From contig JACQEH010000038.1 in NCBI GenBank assembly GCA_016200675.1, positions 1-17,349 on the forward strand: 17,349 nucleotides of DNA. Reading direction: 5' to 3'. The notes beneath the pieces were generated by a model that saw only the letters and a program-made list of their open reading frames with translations, was not told where the DNA came from and made no database searches. Positions 1-6,426 of the stretch are shown here, piece after piece. A program made the translations under genes and the position numbers. Every line of letters starts with the position of its first letter. Within the stretch, counting starts at the first letter, position 1. Origin of the DNA: Chloroflexota bacterium (GTDB taxonomy: Bacteria > Chloroflexota > Limnocylindria > Limnocylindrales > CSP1-4).

Positions 1-2
1 CC

Positions 3-617
3 GAGCATCGCGGCTTCCGCGATCCGGTCGCCATCTCGGTCAACAACACCTCGATGGCGGCGCGCCTCGGGGAGCACTACGGCATCAAGGTCTACGAGAC
101 TCCCGTCGGCTTCAAGTACATCGGTCCCAAGATGATCGAGACCGGGGCGATGATGGGTGCCGAGGAGAGCGGCGGCTTCGGTTTCGGGATGCACCTGCCC
201 GAGCGCGACGGGGTCTACGCCGACCTCCTGCTCCTCGACCTGTTCCTGCGAGAGCGGGCCCGCGGGGTGTGGCCGGTCTCGAAGATCCTGGCCAGGTTCC
301 ACGAGCTGGCCGGGCCGTCCTTCTACCGCCGCATCGACGTTCACTTCGACCGAGCGACCTACGACGCCGTCAAGCGCCACGTCCTGGTCGGCCTGAAGGA
401 CGAGCCGCCGACCGAGCTGGCCGGCCAGGCGGTCACGCGGACGCAGGTCCTGACCACGAACGACGGCTTCAAGTTCTTCGTCGCCGATGGCAGCTGGCTC
501 CTGGTCCGGGCCTCGGGCACCGAGCCGTTGATCCGGATCTACACCGAGTCGACGTCGGCCGAGCTCCGGGAGGCGATGCTCGTCTCGGGCGAGAAGCTCG
601 TCCGCGGGGACGAATGA
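3..617 (+). CDS. Phosphomannomutase/phosphoglucomutase, C-terminal part (5' end outside window)
   Basis: The reading frame is open from the left edge, so the gene begins upstream and only about 204 C-terminal residues are seen. The family is the alpha-D-phosphohexomutases, cytosolic enzymes that interconvert hexose 1- and 6-phosphates. The sequence shows ETPVGFKYIGPKM, then the sugar-binding loop AEESGGFGFG with HLPERDG following, and near the end DGFKFFVADGSWLLVRASGTEPLIRIYTES, which contains the phosphate-binding loop RASGTEPLIR of domain 4. The active-site phosphoserine domain lies outside the window. The stop overlaps the start of the next gene (ATGA), indicating co-translation with a phosphomannose-isomerase-like cupin. 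Mannose 1-phosphate supply is therefore a sensible role, but glucose or glucosamine substrates cannot be excluded from this part alone. Confidence 0.93.
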   Translation, partial: EHRGFRDPVAISVNNTSMAARLGEHYGIKVYETPVGFKYIGPKMIETGAMMGAEESGGFGFGMHLPERDGVYADLLLLDLFLRERARGVWPVSKILARFHELAGPSFYRRIDVHFDRATYDAVKRHVLVGLKDEPPTELAGQAVTRTQVLTTNDGFKFFVADGSWLLVRASGTEPLIRIYTESTSAELREAMLVSGEKLVRGDE

Positions 618-1000
618 CCGACCAGGGGACGGAGGCCTTCGAGCCCCGGCGGGTCGAGAAGCCGTGGGGGCGTGAGCTGATCTGGGCGGTCACCGACCGC
701 TACGTCGGCAAGATCCTCGTGATCGAGACGGGCCGGCGCCTTTCCTACCAGCGCCACGAAGTCAAGGACGAGTGGATCCACGTCCTGTCGGGCCGGCTGC
801 TCCTGACGCTCGAAGATGCCGGGGGCACCGATCGGGACAGGGAGCTGAGGCCCGGAGAGGGCGCCCACATCGAGACCGGCCGGCGCCACCGATTCACGGC
901 CATCGAACGTTGCGAGCTGGCGGAGGTCTCGACGCCCGAGCTCGACGACGTCATCCGCCTCTCGGACGACTTCGGCCGCGAGGGCACCGCCGCCCCCTGA
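614..1000 (+). CDS. Phosphomannose isomerase-like cupin protein
   Basis: This is a 128-residue single-domain cupin. The ATG at 614 overlaps the preceding TGA by 4 nt; longer reading of this frame upstream is a shadow of the mutase gene. Residues 14-23 (VEKPWGRELI) match the KPWG signature at the start of type II phosphomannose isomerase cupin domains. Next come SYQRHEVKDEWIHVLSG (Q46, H48, E53: likely metal ligands), a PGEGAHIETGRRHRF second cupin motif with H92, and the closing TPELDDVIRLSDDFGR that is typical of mannose-6-phosphate isomerase/mannose-1-phosphate guanylyltransferase C-terminal domains. Likely role: isomerisation of mannose 6-phosphate and fructose 6-phosphate, feeding the neighbouring mutase. 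Stand-alone cupins of this kind are not all shown to be catalytic, so the exact activity is inferred. Confidence 0.82.
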   Translation: MTDQGTEAFEPRRVEKPWGRELIWAVTDRYVGKILVIETGRRLSYQRHEVKDEWIHVLSGRLLLTLEDAGGTDRDRELRPGEGAHIETGRRHRFTAIERCELAEVSTPELDDVIRLSDDFGREGTAAP

Positions 1001-1195
1001 TCACGCGTGGCGGCGTCGCCCGTTTGGGGAGCAGCCGCGACCGGCCGGCTTCACGGGTTGATGCACCCCACGAATGAAGCCGCCTCGTCCTGGCCCGCTT
1101 CTGTCGGGGTTCATTCGCATGGTGAGTCGGGTGCTCAGCCTGACGCATGGGCTGCATCATCCCGAACGCCGCCGCCGCCGGGTTCGCTCGACTCA

Positions 1196-1405
1196 TTCGC
1201 CCGGTGCATCGCCCAGTGCATCGCCCAGTTCGTTGCCCGGTGCATCGCCCGGTTCGTTGCCCGGTGCATCGCCCAGTTCGTTGCCCGGTGCATCGCCCGG
1301 TGCATCGCCCAGTTCGTTGCCCGGTGCATCGCCCGATGCATCGCCCCGTGCATCGCCCCGTGCATCGCCCGGCGCATCACCCGGTGCATTGCCCGTGCAT
1401 CGCCC
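1196..1405 (+). repeat. 12-bp imperfect tandem repeat
   Basis: About 17 consecutive units of a 12-mer, mostly GTGCATCGCCCR, alternate with a variant GTTCGTTGCCCR. Because the period is a multiple of three, the array reads as a low-complexity peptide in every frame (for example P-G-A-S-P-S or a cysteine-rich CIAQFVAR pattern). None of these has a separate ribosome-binding site, so I take it as non-coding or as a fast-evolving insertion. Confidence 0.85.
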
Positions 1406-1537
1406 GGCCGCGAGGGTCGGACGAGAGGGCCGCGCTGGGGTCCAGCCTGGCGAGGAAGCACGGCTGCGCGGCTGGTCAGGACCCCGTCCGGACATCGGGT
1501 TCACCGAATATGGGGGACTGCCGCCGCCGGCCTGCGG

Positions 1538-1546
1538 GTGTAGTCT
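1538..1546 (+). promoter_or_regulatory. Putative extended -10 promoter of the SWIM gene
   Basis: GTGTAGTCT carries a TG upstream of the hexamer TAGTCT (1541-1546), the same layout as the riboswitch and lipoprotein promoters in this window. No clear -35 box is visible. Transcription would start near 1553, leaving a leader of about 80 nt that ends in a good ribosome-binding site. Confidence 0.35.
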
Positions 1547-1634
1547 TGACCTGCGACCGCCTCGCCCGGTCGGTGGTGCAGGATCGGACGGCGGCTCGCG
1601 ATCTGCCCCTGCGGGGGCCGGAGGGTCTGGCCTG

Positions 1635-1913
1635 ATGCACAGCTCCCTGATCGGCAAGGTCGAGAAGGCAAATCGCTACGCCCGTGAGCTCGATCGCATC
1701 TCGATCGATCGCGTCTCGCTCACGTTCCGCGGCGACAACGACACCCACCACGTCTCGCTCGACGCCGGTCAGTGGCACTGCACCTGCCACTATTTCGAGA
1801 GTTGGGGCGCCTGCGTACACCTCCTCACCCTCCAGAAGGTGTTCGGCGTGATGCTGCCCGACGAGGCCCAAGTCTCGATCTTCGGCCAAACGGCCATGGC
1901 GCCTACCGCCTGA
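1635..1913 (+). CDS. Small SWIM zinc-finger protein
   Basis: A 92-residue cytosolic protein. Residues 47-62 (WHCTCHYFESWGACVH) give C49-x-C51-x8-C60-x-H62, the CxCx(n)CxH ligand pattern of the SWIM zinc finger, a module that binds DNA or protein partners. The preceding segment (VSLTFRGDNDTHHVSLD) looks like the beta-strand lead-in usual for SWIM domains, and almost nothing else is present, so this is a stand-alone SWIM domain. The start is set by GGAGGG at 1620-1625, 9 nt before the ATG at 1635. The open frame continues upstream through the 12-bp repeat but lacks any such signal. Neighbours do not reveal its partner. The domain call is firm; the cellular function is unknown. Confidence 0.8.
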   Translation: MHSSLIGKVEKANRYARELDRISIDRVSLTFRGDNDTHHVSLDAGQWHCTCHYFESWGACVHLLTLQKVFGVMLPDEAQVSIFGQTAMAPTA

Positions 1914-1957
1914 CCTGGGAGGCCGGCGTCCCGACGCGCCTCCATCGACGACCGAGG

Positions 1958-1984
1958 CGACCCGCCCGAAGCTCGGGCGGGTCG
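1958..1984 (+). terminator. Perfect 12-bp hairpin after the SWIM gene
   Basis: CGACCCGCCCGA (1958-1969) and TCGGGCGGGTCG (1973-1984) form a perfect 12-bp stem with a 3-nt loop, 44 nt after the SWIM stop codon. There is no U-run, only the sequence TTCGATT. It sits between converging genes, so it could act in either direction. An overlapping alternative stem (GGGCGG with CCGCCC) around TTCGATT is also possible. Confidence 0.6.
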
Positions 1985-2004
1985 TTCGATTCCGCCCTGA
2001 TCCG

Positions 2005-2232
2005 TCGACGACCGGGCGCCGGTGCCGGCGCCCGCATTCCGGCGCCCGCATTCCGGCGCCGCGTTCCGGGCGCCGGTGCCGGCGCCCGCGTTCCGGCGCC
2101 CGCGTTCCGGCGCCCGCATTCCGGCGCCCGCCTGATCCGTCGGCGCCCGCGTTCCGGTGCCTGCAGTCCGGCGTCCCCGTTCCGGCGCCGCGTTCCGGCG
2201 TCCGCGTTCCGGCGCCCGCATTCCAGTGCCCC
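2005..2232. repeat. 14-bp imperfect tandem repeat between converging genes
   Basis: There are many copies of a 14-mer close to GGCGCCCGCATTCC, with variants GGCGCCCGCGTTCC and a shortened GGCGCCGCGTTCC. The block also contains two GGCGCCGGTGCCGGCGCC palindromes, and CTGATCCGTCG occurs at both about 1998 and 2131, so part of the array seems to have duplicated as a larger unit. The period is not a multiple of three, which argues against coding. It fills most of the gap between the SWIM gene and the end of the minus-strand operon. Confidence 0.85.
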
Positions 2233-2262
2233 GGGCCGGTGACGGCGGCCCTTGGCGGCGTC

Positions 2263-2867
2263 TCAGCGAACCGTCACCGCCCAATACGTCAGGCCGTTGC
2301 CACGGCCGTCGGCGCGGAAAACTCGTGCCGCCACCACCCATCGGCCGGCGGGCAGCGGCCCGAGCCTGAAGGACGCCCCGTCGGCGTCGAGGGACCCTCC
2401 GTCGACGCCGCGGGGAGCGCTCCCGGTCGGATCCGCGGCCCCGGCGATCAAGACCTGGATGTCGCCGATGGGGACCGATCGATGAACCGGAGGCTCGGCG
2501 TCTCGGATGCACCGACGGCGACGGCAGGCAGGGCGCCAAACGGCAGCCACGGCGAATCGCTGCCGCTGCCGTCCATCGTGTACGTGCCCAGGGTCCCGGC
2601 GACGGTGGCGCCGGCGGTCACGAGCTCGGCGCGTGGGACCGGAGCCGGCGTCCCGGTCGGAGCGATCGACGCCGCACCCGTCGGCGACGGTCCGGGCGTC
2701 GTCGCCGAGCCGACCGTCGTCGCCGGGCCTACGTCGGACCCCGATGGGGCCGAGCCCGTGGCGGCGGCCGAGGACGGCGAGGTGGTGGCAACAGCGCCCG
2801 CGCCCGTGCACGCGGCGAGCACGAGCGTCGCAGCGAGCAGCGCGGCGACCTGGCCGGACGCGGTCAC
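2263..2867 (-). pseudogene. Secreted lipoprotein gene broken by a single frameshift
   Basis: The GTG start at 2867-2865 overlaps the stop of the upstream gene (GTGA), so it is the third gene of the operon. The first frame gives a lipoprotein signal VTASGQVAALLAATLVLAAC (lipobox LAAC, C20), a long Ala/Ser/Thr/Pro linker, then GTYTMDGSGSDSPWLPFGALP. This frame stops at 2448 soon after residues LRFIDRSPSATSRS. The neighbouring frame continues the protein-like sequence (IGDIQVLIAG, then FRLGPLPAGRWVVAARVF and YWAVTVR) to a stop at 2263. Adding one base in the run of four C/G at 2470-2473 would join the two as RFIDRSPIGDIQVLIAG. It is thus a real gene with either a true inactivating frameshift or a homopolymer sequencing error. 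Function is unknown; the lipoprotein would be exposed outside the membrane. Confidence 0.7.
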
Positions 2868-3976
2868 GGGACGGGCCGGCTCGGGCAGCCCGCGCCGGAG
2901 CAGCCGCCCACCGTGATGGTGAGCGCGGCCGAGGACGAGGCCACGGCCCCGTCGGCAGCGCCCGGCGTGAACGCGGCCCGCCACTCGTACGTGGCGGTCG
3001 GTGAGATCGAGAGCACGTAGGTCCCGTCCGTCGAACCGGATCCCATGGCGCCGATCGTCGTCCAGGTCGAGCCGCCGACGGGCCGTCGCTGGGCGACGAC
3101 CGACCGGCCGCTGATGGGATCGTTCGCCAGGGCCCCGTTCGCGGTCGCCGGCGTGGTCCGGAGTGTCGCGGTCAGCTGGACCGTGCTGCCCACCCAGATG
3201 CTGGACGAGGAGGCGGACAGTCCGACCGTCGTGGGCACGGCCAGGCAATTCGAGAAGAGGCTCCCGGGGTTCGGCCGGTCGTACAGGAGCTGGAGGCGTC
3301 CGGTGTCGCAGCGCCCGAAGGCTCGGGCCTGCCAGCCCACGGCGGGCCGGGCATGGCTCACGGCCTGGACGACGGCATCGAGGTAGTCGCTGCCATCGGC
3401 GAGGTTGGCGTGGTGATCGAGGCCTTCCACATGGCCGAACTCGTCGAGCGCGATCGTCTCGACGTCGAAGCAGCCGTTGGCGATGGTCGACAATCCCTGG
3501 CACCAGCGGAGGGTGCCCCAGTCGAAGGCGTGGCCCTGCGCCCGGAACCACATCCGAAAGCTGTTCGGGGCACCCGACCGATCGAAGCAGGCGATGCCGG
3601 CCGTCGAGCAGCCCGTCGGCTCGCCGTAGGCGATGAGGCTCGATGCGCTGCCGGCGGCCTTCGAGAACGTGGCCGCCCGCGACGCGCGGCTCGCGCCGAC
3701 ATCACCGGCCGCGGCAGTAATCGGCGCCGCCATCCAGTCCGGCGGGACCTGGCCCGATCGCCATTGGTAGGCGAGCGCCTGGTTGGGCGCCCAGAGGGCG
3801 CCGCCGACCGTCGGATCGGGCCCATGGGCGGCCACGGGCGCGGTCACGACGAAGGCGGTGCCGACGGCGACCGCAGACAGGGCCAGGACGACGACGAGAG
3901 CCGACCGGGTACTCGTGACAGGGATGAGCGGCCGACGCAGCCAAAGCTGCAATCGGTGCCAACGTCGGTGGTTCAT
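2864..3976 (-). CDS. Exported metalloprotease-like protein with degenerate zinc motif and Ig-like domain
   Basis: 370 residues. The ATG overlaps the previous stop (ATGA). Residues 27-50 are a hydrophobic signal segment after a basic start, ending VTAPVAAHG. Residues 120-190 carry cysteines and the segment ETIALDEFGHVEGLDHH, which closely resembles the HExxHxxGxxH zinc site of matrixin-like (metzincin) proteases. The expected first His is Asp (D178), while E179, H182, G185 and H188 are kept. From about residue 245, VGLSASSSSIWVGSTVQLTATL through YEWRAAFTPGAADG looks like a bacterial Ig-like/beta-sandwich repeat. Either the protein is an inactive or altered metalloprotease, or Asp is normal for its subfamily. 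The family assignment rests on the motif only. It lies in an operon with two other exported proteins. Confidence 0.75.
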   Translation of the reverse strand: MNHRRWHRLQLWLRRPLIPVTSTRSALVVVLALSAVAVGTAFVVTAPVAAHGPDPTVGGALWAPNQALAYQWRSGQVPPDWMAAPITAAAGDVGASRASRAATFSKAAGSASSLIAYGEPTGCSTAGIACFDRSGAPNSFRMWFRAQGHAFDWGTLRWCQGLSTIANGCFDVETIALDEFGHVEGLDHHANLADGSDYLDAVVQAVSHARPAVGWQARAFGRCDTGRLQLLYDRPNPGSLFSNCLAVPTTVGLSASSSSIWVGSTVQLTATLRTTPATANGALANDPISGRSVVAQRRPVGGSTWTTIGAMGSGSTDGTYVLSISPTATYEWRAAFTPGAADGAVASSSAALTITVGGCSGAGCPSRPVP

Positions 3977-5103
3977 CGCCGGACCTCCAGGATGCTCGGC
4001 GAGCCATTCGGGGCGAGGACGCCGATCGAGGTCGGGCCGGCCTCGACGCCGCCCGGCAGGGCGTCGGAGCCGTCGGCGCCCGAGGCCGCGAGCTTCGCGC
4101 CTGGCGCCAGCAAGCCGAGGTCCCGCCGCGCACCGGTCAGCGGGTCGATCGCCAGCAGCCGCGCGCCCCCGGATCCGGGCGGGCCGGCGACGACCACCAT
4201 CCCGTCCACGGTGACGGCGGCCGCGTCAGCGTCGTCGGCCAGCGTGGTGGCGACGCCATCGGCACCCCAGGCGAGGATCGGGCAGGGCAGGCCGGTGCAC
4301 GCCGCCCGCGTGAGGACCCTGTCTCCGGCGAAGCCGACCAGGTCGCCCTGCCTCCCTGCAAGCACGAGGATGTGGCCGGTCGGCCGGTCCAGGACCCTCG
4401 TCAGGCAGGCATCGGGATCGCAGGACTGGACCGCGAGGCGACGGCCGTCGCCGGTCGCGGCGAGGCTGGTGCTCCAGACGCGCTCGATGCCCGCGCTCCG
4501 GAGTGCCGCGGCCTCGATCGGGCCGAGGACGAGGGTGCGGCGCCCGTCGAGCGTCACCCGCCAGACGCCGAGGTCCGCCCGCGTCGAGGCGTCGAGGAGA
4601 TGCGCCAGGTAGCCGTCCGAGGCGCGGTCCGTGATCGCACGGCGGACCACGACTCCATCGAGCGCCACGACGTGGACGCACCCGTCGCCCGTTTCCACGA
4701 CGCGGATCGCCGAGCGCGCGCCGTCGTCGATCGCCGCCACGACGCGGCCATCGGCCGGCCCGCTGACGGAGCTGGCGGGCGGCATCGGCATGGCGAACGA
4801 CACGCCGCCGCCGTCGCCCACGGTCAGCGTCCAACCGGTGAGCGTGCCGGCGGCATCGAGCGCCGGGGCAGACCGCCACCAGGCCCGGATCCCCGGCCGG
4901 GACCGGTTCGCCGACGGCGCCGAGCGGGGCGTCGCCTGGGGTGTGCCGTCGAACGGGCTCGCGCAGGCGATCAGCGGGCGGGGTGTCGCGAGCGCCGGGC
5001 TGCCCGGAGGCGCTCCCCTCGTGGCGGCTGCGGGGCCGGATCCGGCGGCGGTGAGGACGATGAGCGGCGGACCAAGGAGCACGGCCCAACGGGACCTCGA
5101 CAC
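3973..5103 (-). CDS. Large exported protein of unknown function, possibly beta-propeller
   Basis: 376 residues from a GTG at 5103, preceded 7 nt upstream by GGAGGAGGT (5111-5119), a near-ideal ribosome-binding site. A signal peptide is visible at residues 1-28 (basic start, hydrophobic core VLLGPPLIVLTAAG, AAA-type end). The rest is rich in short strands with recurring patterns such as DGRRTLVLGPIEA, GDGRRLAVQSCDPDACLTRVLDRPTG, VGFAGDRVLTRAACTGLPCPILAW and ARLLAIDPLTGARRDLGLL, which look like blades of a WD40/PQQ-like propeller. Cysteine pairs (CDPDAC, CTGLPC) suggest disulfides outside the cell. It is the first gene of a three-gene translationally coupled operon with a protease-like protein and a lipoprotein. 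No specific function is recognised. Confidence 0.75.
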   Translation of the reverse strand: MSRSRWAVLLGPPLIVLTAAGSGPAAATRGAPPGSPALATPRPLIACASPFDGTPQATPRSAPSANRSRPGIRAWWRSAPALDAAGTLTGWTLTVGDGGGVSFAMPMPPASSVSGPADGRVVAAIDDGARSAIRVVETGDGCVHVVALDGVVVRRAITDRASDGYLAHLLDASTRADLGVWRVTLDGRRTLVLGPIEAAALRSAGIERVWSTSLAATGDGRRLAVQSCDPDACLTRVLDRPTGHILVLAGRQGDLVGFAGDRVLTRAACTGLPCPILAWGADGVATTLADDADAAAVTVDGMVVVAGPPGSGGARLLAIDPLTGARRDLGLLAPGAKLAASGADGSDALPGGVEAGPTSIGVLAPNGSPSILEVRR

Positions 5104-5185
5104 GAGCGATACCTCCTCCGGCGGGGGCGGGAGGAGGGCGGCGAGGAGAGTGTCGGCGGGGCCGCTTATCGGGCGCTTACCGCGG

Positions 5186-5194
5186 TGCTACAGT
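5186..5194 (+). promoter_or_regulatory. Extended -10 promoter of the riboswitch-importer operon
   Basis: TGCTACAGT has TG one base before the hexamer TACAGT (5189-5194). Transcription would begin near 5201, just ahead of the riboswitch aptamer. The layout is nearly identical to TGCTACGCT at 8381-8389. No convincing -35 box is seen. Confidence 0.5.
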
Positions 5195-5200
5195 TCGCTC

Positions 5201-5320
5201 GATCGCCCTCCCGGGCGGTCCCGCCGTGAAGTCGCGAAGCCGGTGCGAATCCGGCACAGTCCCGCTACGGTGACCGTCGCTCGTGCGACGGAAGTCCGGT
5301 CGCCGACCACGGTGGATGCA
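5201..5320 (+). promoter_or_regulatory. Cobalamin riboswitch aptamer
   Basis: The core GAAGCCGGTGCGAATCCGGC followed by ACAGTCCCGCTACGGTGA (about 5235-5274) is the highly conserved junction of cobalamin riboswitches (the CCGGTGCGAATCCGG hairpin and the CCCGC..CGGT element). A B12-box-like segment, GGAAGTCCGGTCGCCGACC, follows at about 5290-5308. CCGTG (5224-5228) and CACGG (5308-5312) can close a basal stem around this. A gene for a corrinoid-type binding lipoprotein lies downstream, which fits. Exact ends are approximate because the peripheral stems are variable. Confidence 0.88.
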
Positions 5321-5350
5321 CGACCTTCGAGAGAAAGGCAGGCACCGCCG

Positions 5351-5368
5351 ATGACTCCGACCGGCTAG
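5351..5368 (+). CDS. Possible five-codon leader peptide (MTPTG)
   Basis: ATG-ACT-CCG-ACC-GGC-TAG lies between the riboswitch and the importer genes and overlaps exactly the strand that would mask the downstream ribosome-binding site. A weak purine-rich site, AAAGG, lies at 5334-5338, 12 nt upstream. Ribosomes on it would open the masking helix. It may equally be chance, since such short frames are common. Confidence 0.18.
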   Translation: MTPTG

Positions 5369-5429
5369 TCCGCAGCCCGTCCCCATCGACCCGACGAACG
5401 CTTCCGTTCGTCCACCCCTTCGGTCGGAG
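5351..5429 (+). promoter_or_regulatory. Riboswitch expression platform that can hide the btuF ribosome-binding site
   Basis: CTCCGACCG at 5355-5363 is perfectly complementary to CGGTCGGAG at 5421-5429, which contains the GGAG ribosome-binding site of the first importer gene (8 nt before its ATG). The helix encloses a stable hairpin, GACGAACG-CTTC-CGTTCGTC (5393-5412). Part of the same anti-site strand, CGACCGG (5358-5364), can instead pair with CCGGTCG (5296-5302) in the B12 box. That gives two mutually exclusive states: ligand bound and site hidden, or ligand free and site open. The pairings are read directly from sequence; the switching model is inferred. Confidence 0.6.
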
Positions 5430-5437
5430 ACCTCTTC

Positions 5438-6424
5438 ATGACTGCGATTCCACGCCTCCGCGCGCGCGGCGCGTCCCTCCTCCTGATCATCGCCATGCTC
5501 GCCTCGGCCTGTGGCGCCGCCGCCTCGCCGTCGCCCGTTCCGACGGCCGCCCCCAGTCCCACCGCCATCGCGACCACTGCCCCCGCCGCGACGCCGGCTC
5601 CCGCCTTCCCGGTGACGATCAAGGACGACGAGGGGACCTCGGTCAGCGTGTCCTCCCAGCCGCAGAAGATCGTCTCGCTCACGCCCGCGGCCACCGAGAC
5701 CCTCTTCGCCATCGGGGCCGGCTCGCGCGTCGTGGCCAAGGTCGAGGACATCACGCCGTACCCGCCCGCCACGGACAGCCTTCCGGTGGTGGCCAAGGTC
5801 GGGACGGTCGACATCGAGAAGATCGTGTCGCTCAAGGCCGACCTCGTCATCGCCGGTGGCCTCGGCTTCACGCCGCCGGCTGCGGTCGCGCAGCTCCGGA
5901 GCCTCGGGATCCCCGTCATCGTCCTGTACGCGAACTCGATCGCCCAGGCCCTGGCGGGCATCCGGGCCGTCGGAACGGCCAGCGGCAACCTCGCCGAGGC
6001 GACAACCCTCACGACGACCATGCAGGCCGAGTTCGATCGCCTCGCGGCGCTGACCGCCGGGGTCACGAGGCCGAAGACCTTCTACGAGATCGACGCAACG
6101 ACCGACATCTACACGATCCCTGCCGACTCGCTCTACGCCGAGCTCCTGAAGCTCGCCGGCGCCGACCCGATCACCACGGATTCGAGCTACACCATCTCCC
6201 TCGAGAAGGTGGTCGCCGCCGATCCCGCCGTGATCCTGCTCGGTGACGGCGGGTACACCAAGCCGGCGGACGTGACGGCCCGGCCCGGCTGGTCGGGGAT
6301 CAAGGCCGTCAAGGACGGCAGGATCCTCCCCGTCGACGACACCCTCGTGACGCGCCCCGGGCCGCGCCTCGTGGAGGGGTTGAAGGCGCTCATCGCAGCC
6401 CTCCACCCGGAGCTCGCCCTCTGA
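5438..6424 (+). CDS. btuF: Cobalamin/corrinoid ABC transporter substrate-binding lipoprotein
   Basis: 328 residues. ATG at 5438 with GGAG at 5426-5429. A lipoprotein signal peptide ends at residue 25 (LASAC), followed by a Pro/Thr/Ala-rich tether, so the protein is anchored to the outer face of the membrane. The mature part is a class III (BtuF/FecB-like) binding protein: DDEGTSVSVSSQPQKIVSLTPAATETLFAIGAG opens lobe 1, then VGTVDIEKIVSLKADLVIAG, a linking helix from about residue 165 (NSIAQALAGIRAVGTASG), and lobe 2 with KTFYEIDATTDIYT and ISLEKVVAADPAVILLGDGG. Lobe 2 ends WSGIKAVKDGRILPVDD. The cobalamin riboswitch upstream points to vitamin B12 or a related corrinoid rather than a ferric siderophore. 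It is followed after 2 nt by the permease gene. Confidence 0.88.
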   Translation: MTAIPRLRARGASLLLIIAMLASACGAAASPSPVPTAAPSPTAIATTAPAATPAPAFPVTIKDDEGTSVSVSSQPQKIVSLTPAATETLFAIGAGSRVVAKVEDITPYPPATDSLPVVAKVGTVDIEKIVSLKADLVIAGGLGFTPPAAVAQLRSLGIPVIVLYANSIAQALAGIRAVGTASGNLAEATTLTTTMQAEFDRLAALTAGVTRPKTFYEIDATTDIYTIPADSLYAELLKLAGADPITTDSSYTISLEKVVAADPAVILLGDGGYTKPADVTARPGWSGIKAVKDGRILPVDDTLVTRPGPRLVEGLKALIAALHPELAL

Positions 6425-6426
6425 CC

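Larger units (their letters stand above)
1001..1634 (+). other. Gene-poor stretch before the SWIM gene
   Basis: I see no convincing gene. The stretch holds a weak inverted repeat (CGAATGAA at 1071-1078 with TTCATTCG at 1110-1117), the 12-bp tandem repeat at about 1196-1405, and a promoter-like extended -10 at 1538-1546. The frame used by the SWIM gene is open all the way from 1074, but in so GC-rich a repeat every frame is nearly stop-free, so this does not argue for a longer protein. Confidence 0.6.

Noticed and set aside
269..613. Long N-terminal extension of the cupin protein
   Set aside because: It is the out-of-frame shadow of the mutase gene; the ATGA overlap at 614 gives the normal cupin start.
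1074..1634. Extension of the SWIM protein through the tandem repeat to 279 residues
   Set aside because: The extra part is repeat-derived and Arg/Pro/Ser-rich, with no ribosome-binding site at 1074, whereas GGAGGG stands in front of the ATG at 1635.
1973..1995. tRNA T-arm (TTCGATTCC)
   Set aside because: No anticodon or acceptor arms can be built around it; it belongs to the hairpin after the SWIM gene.
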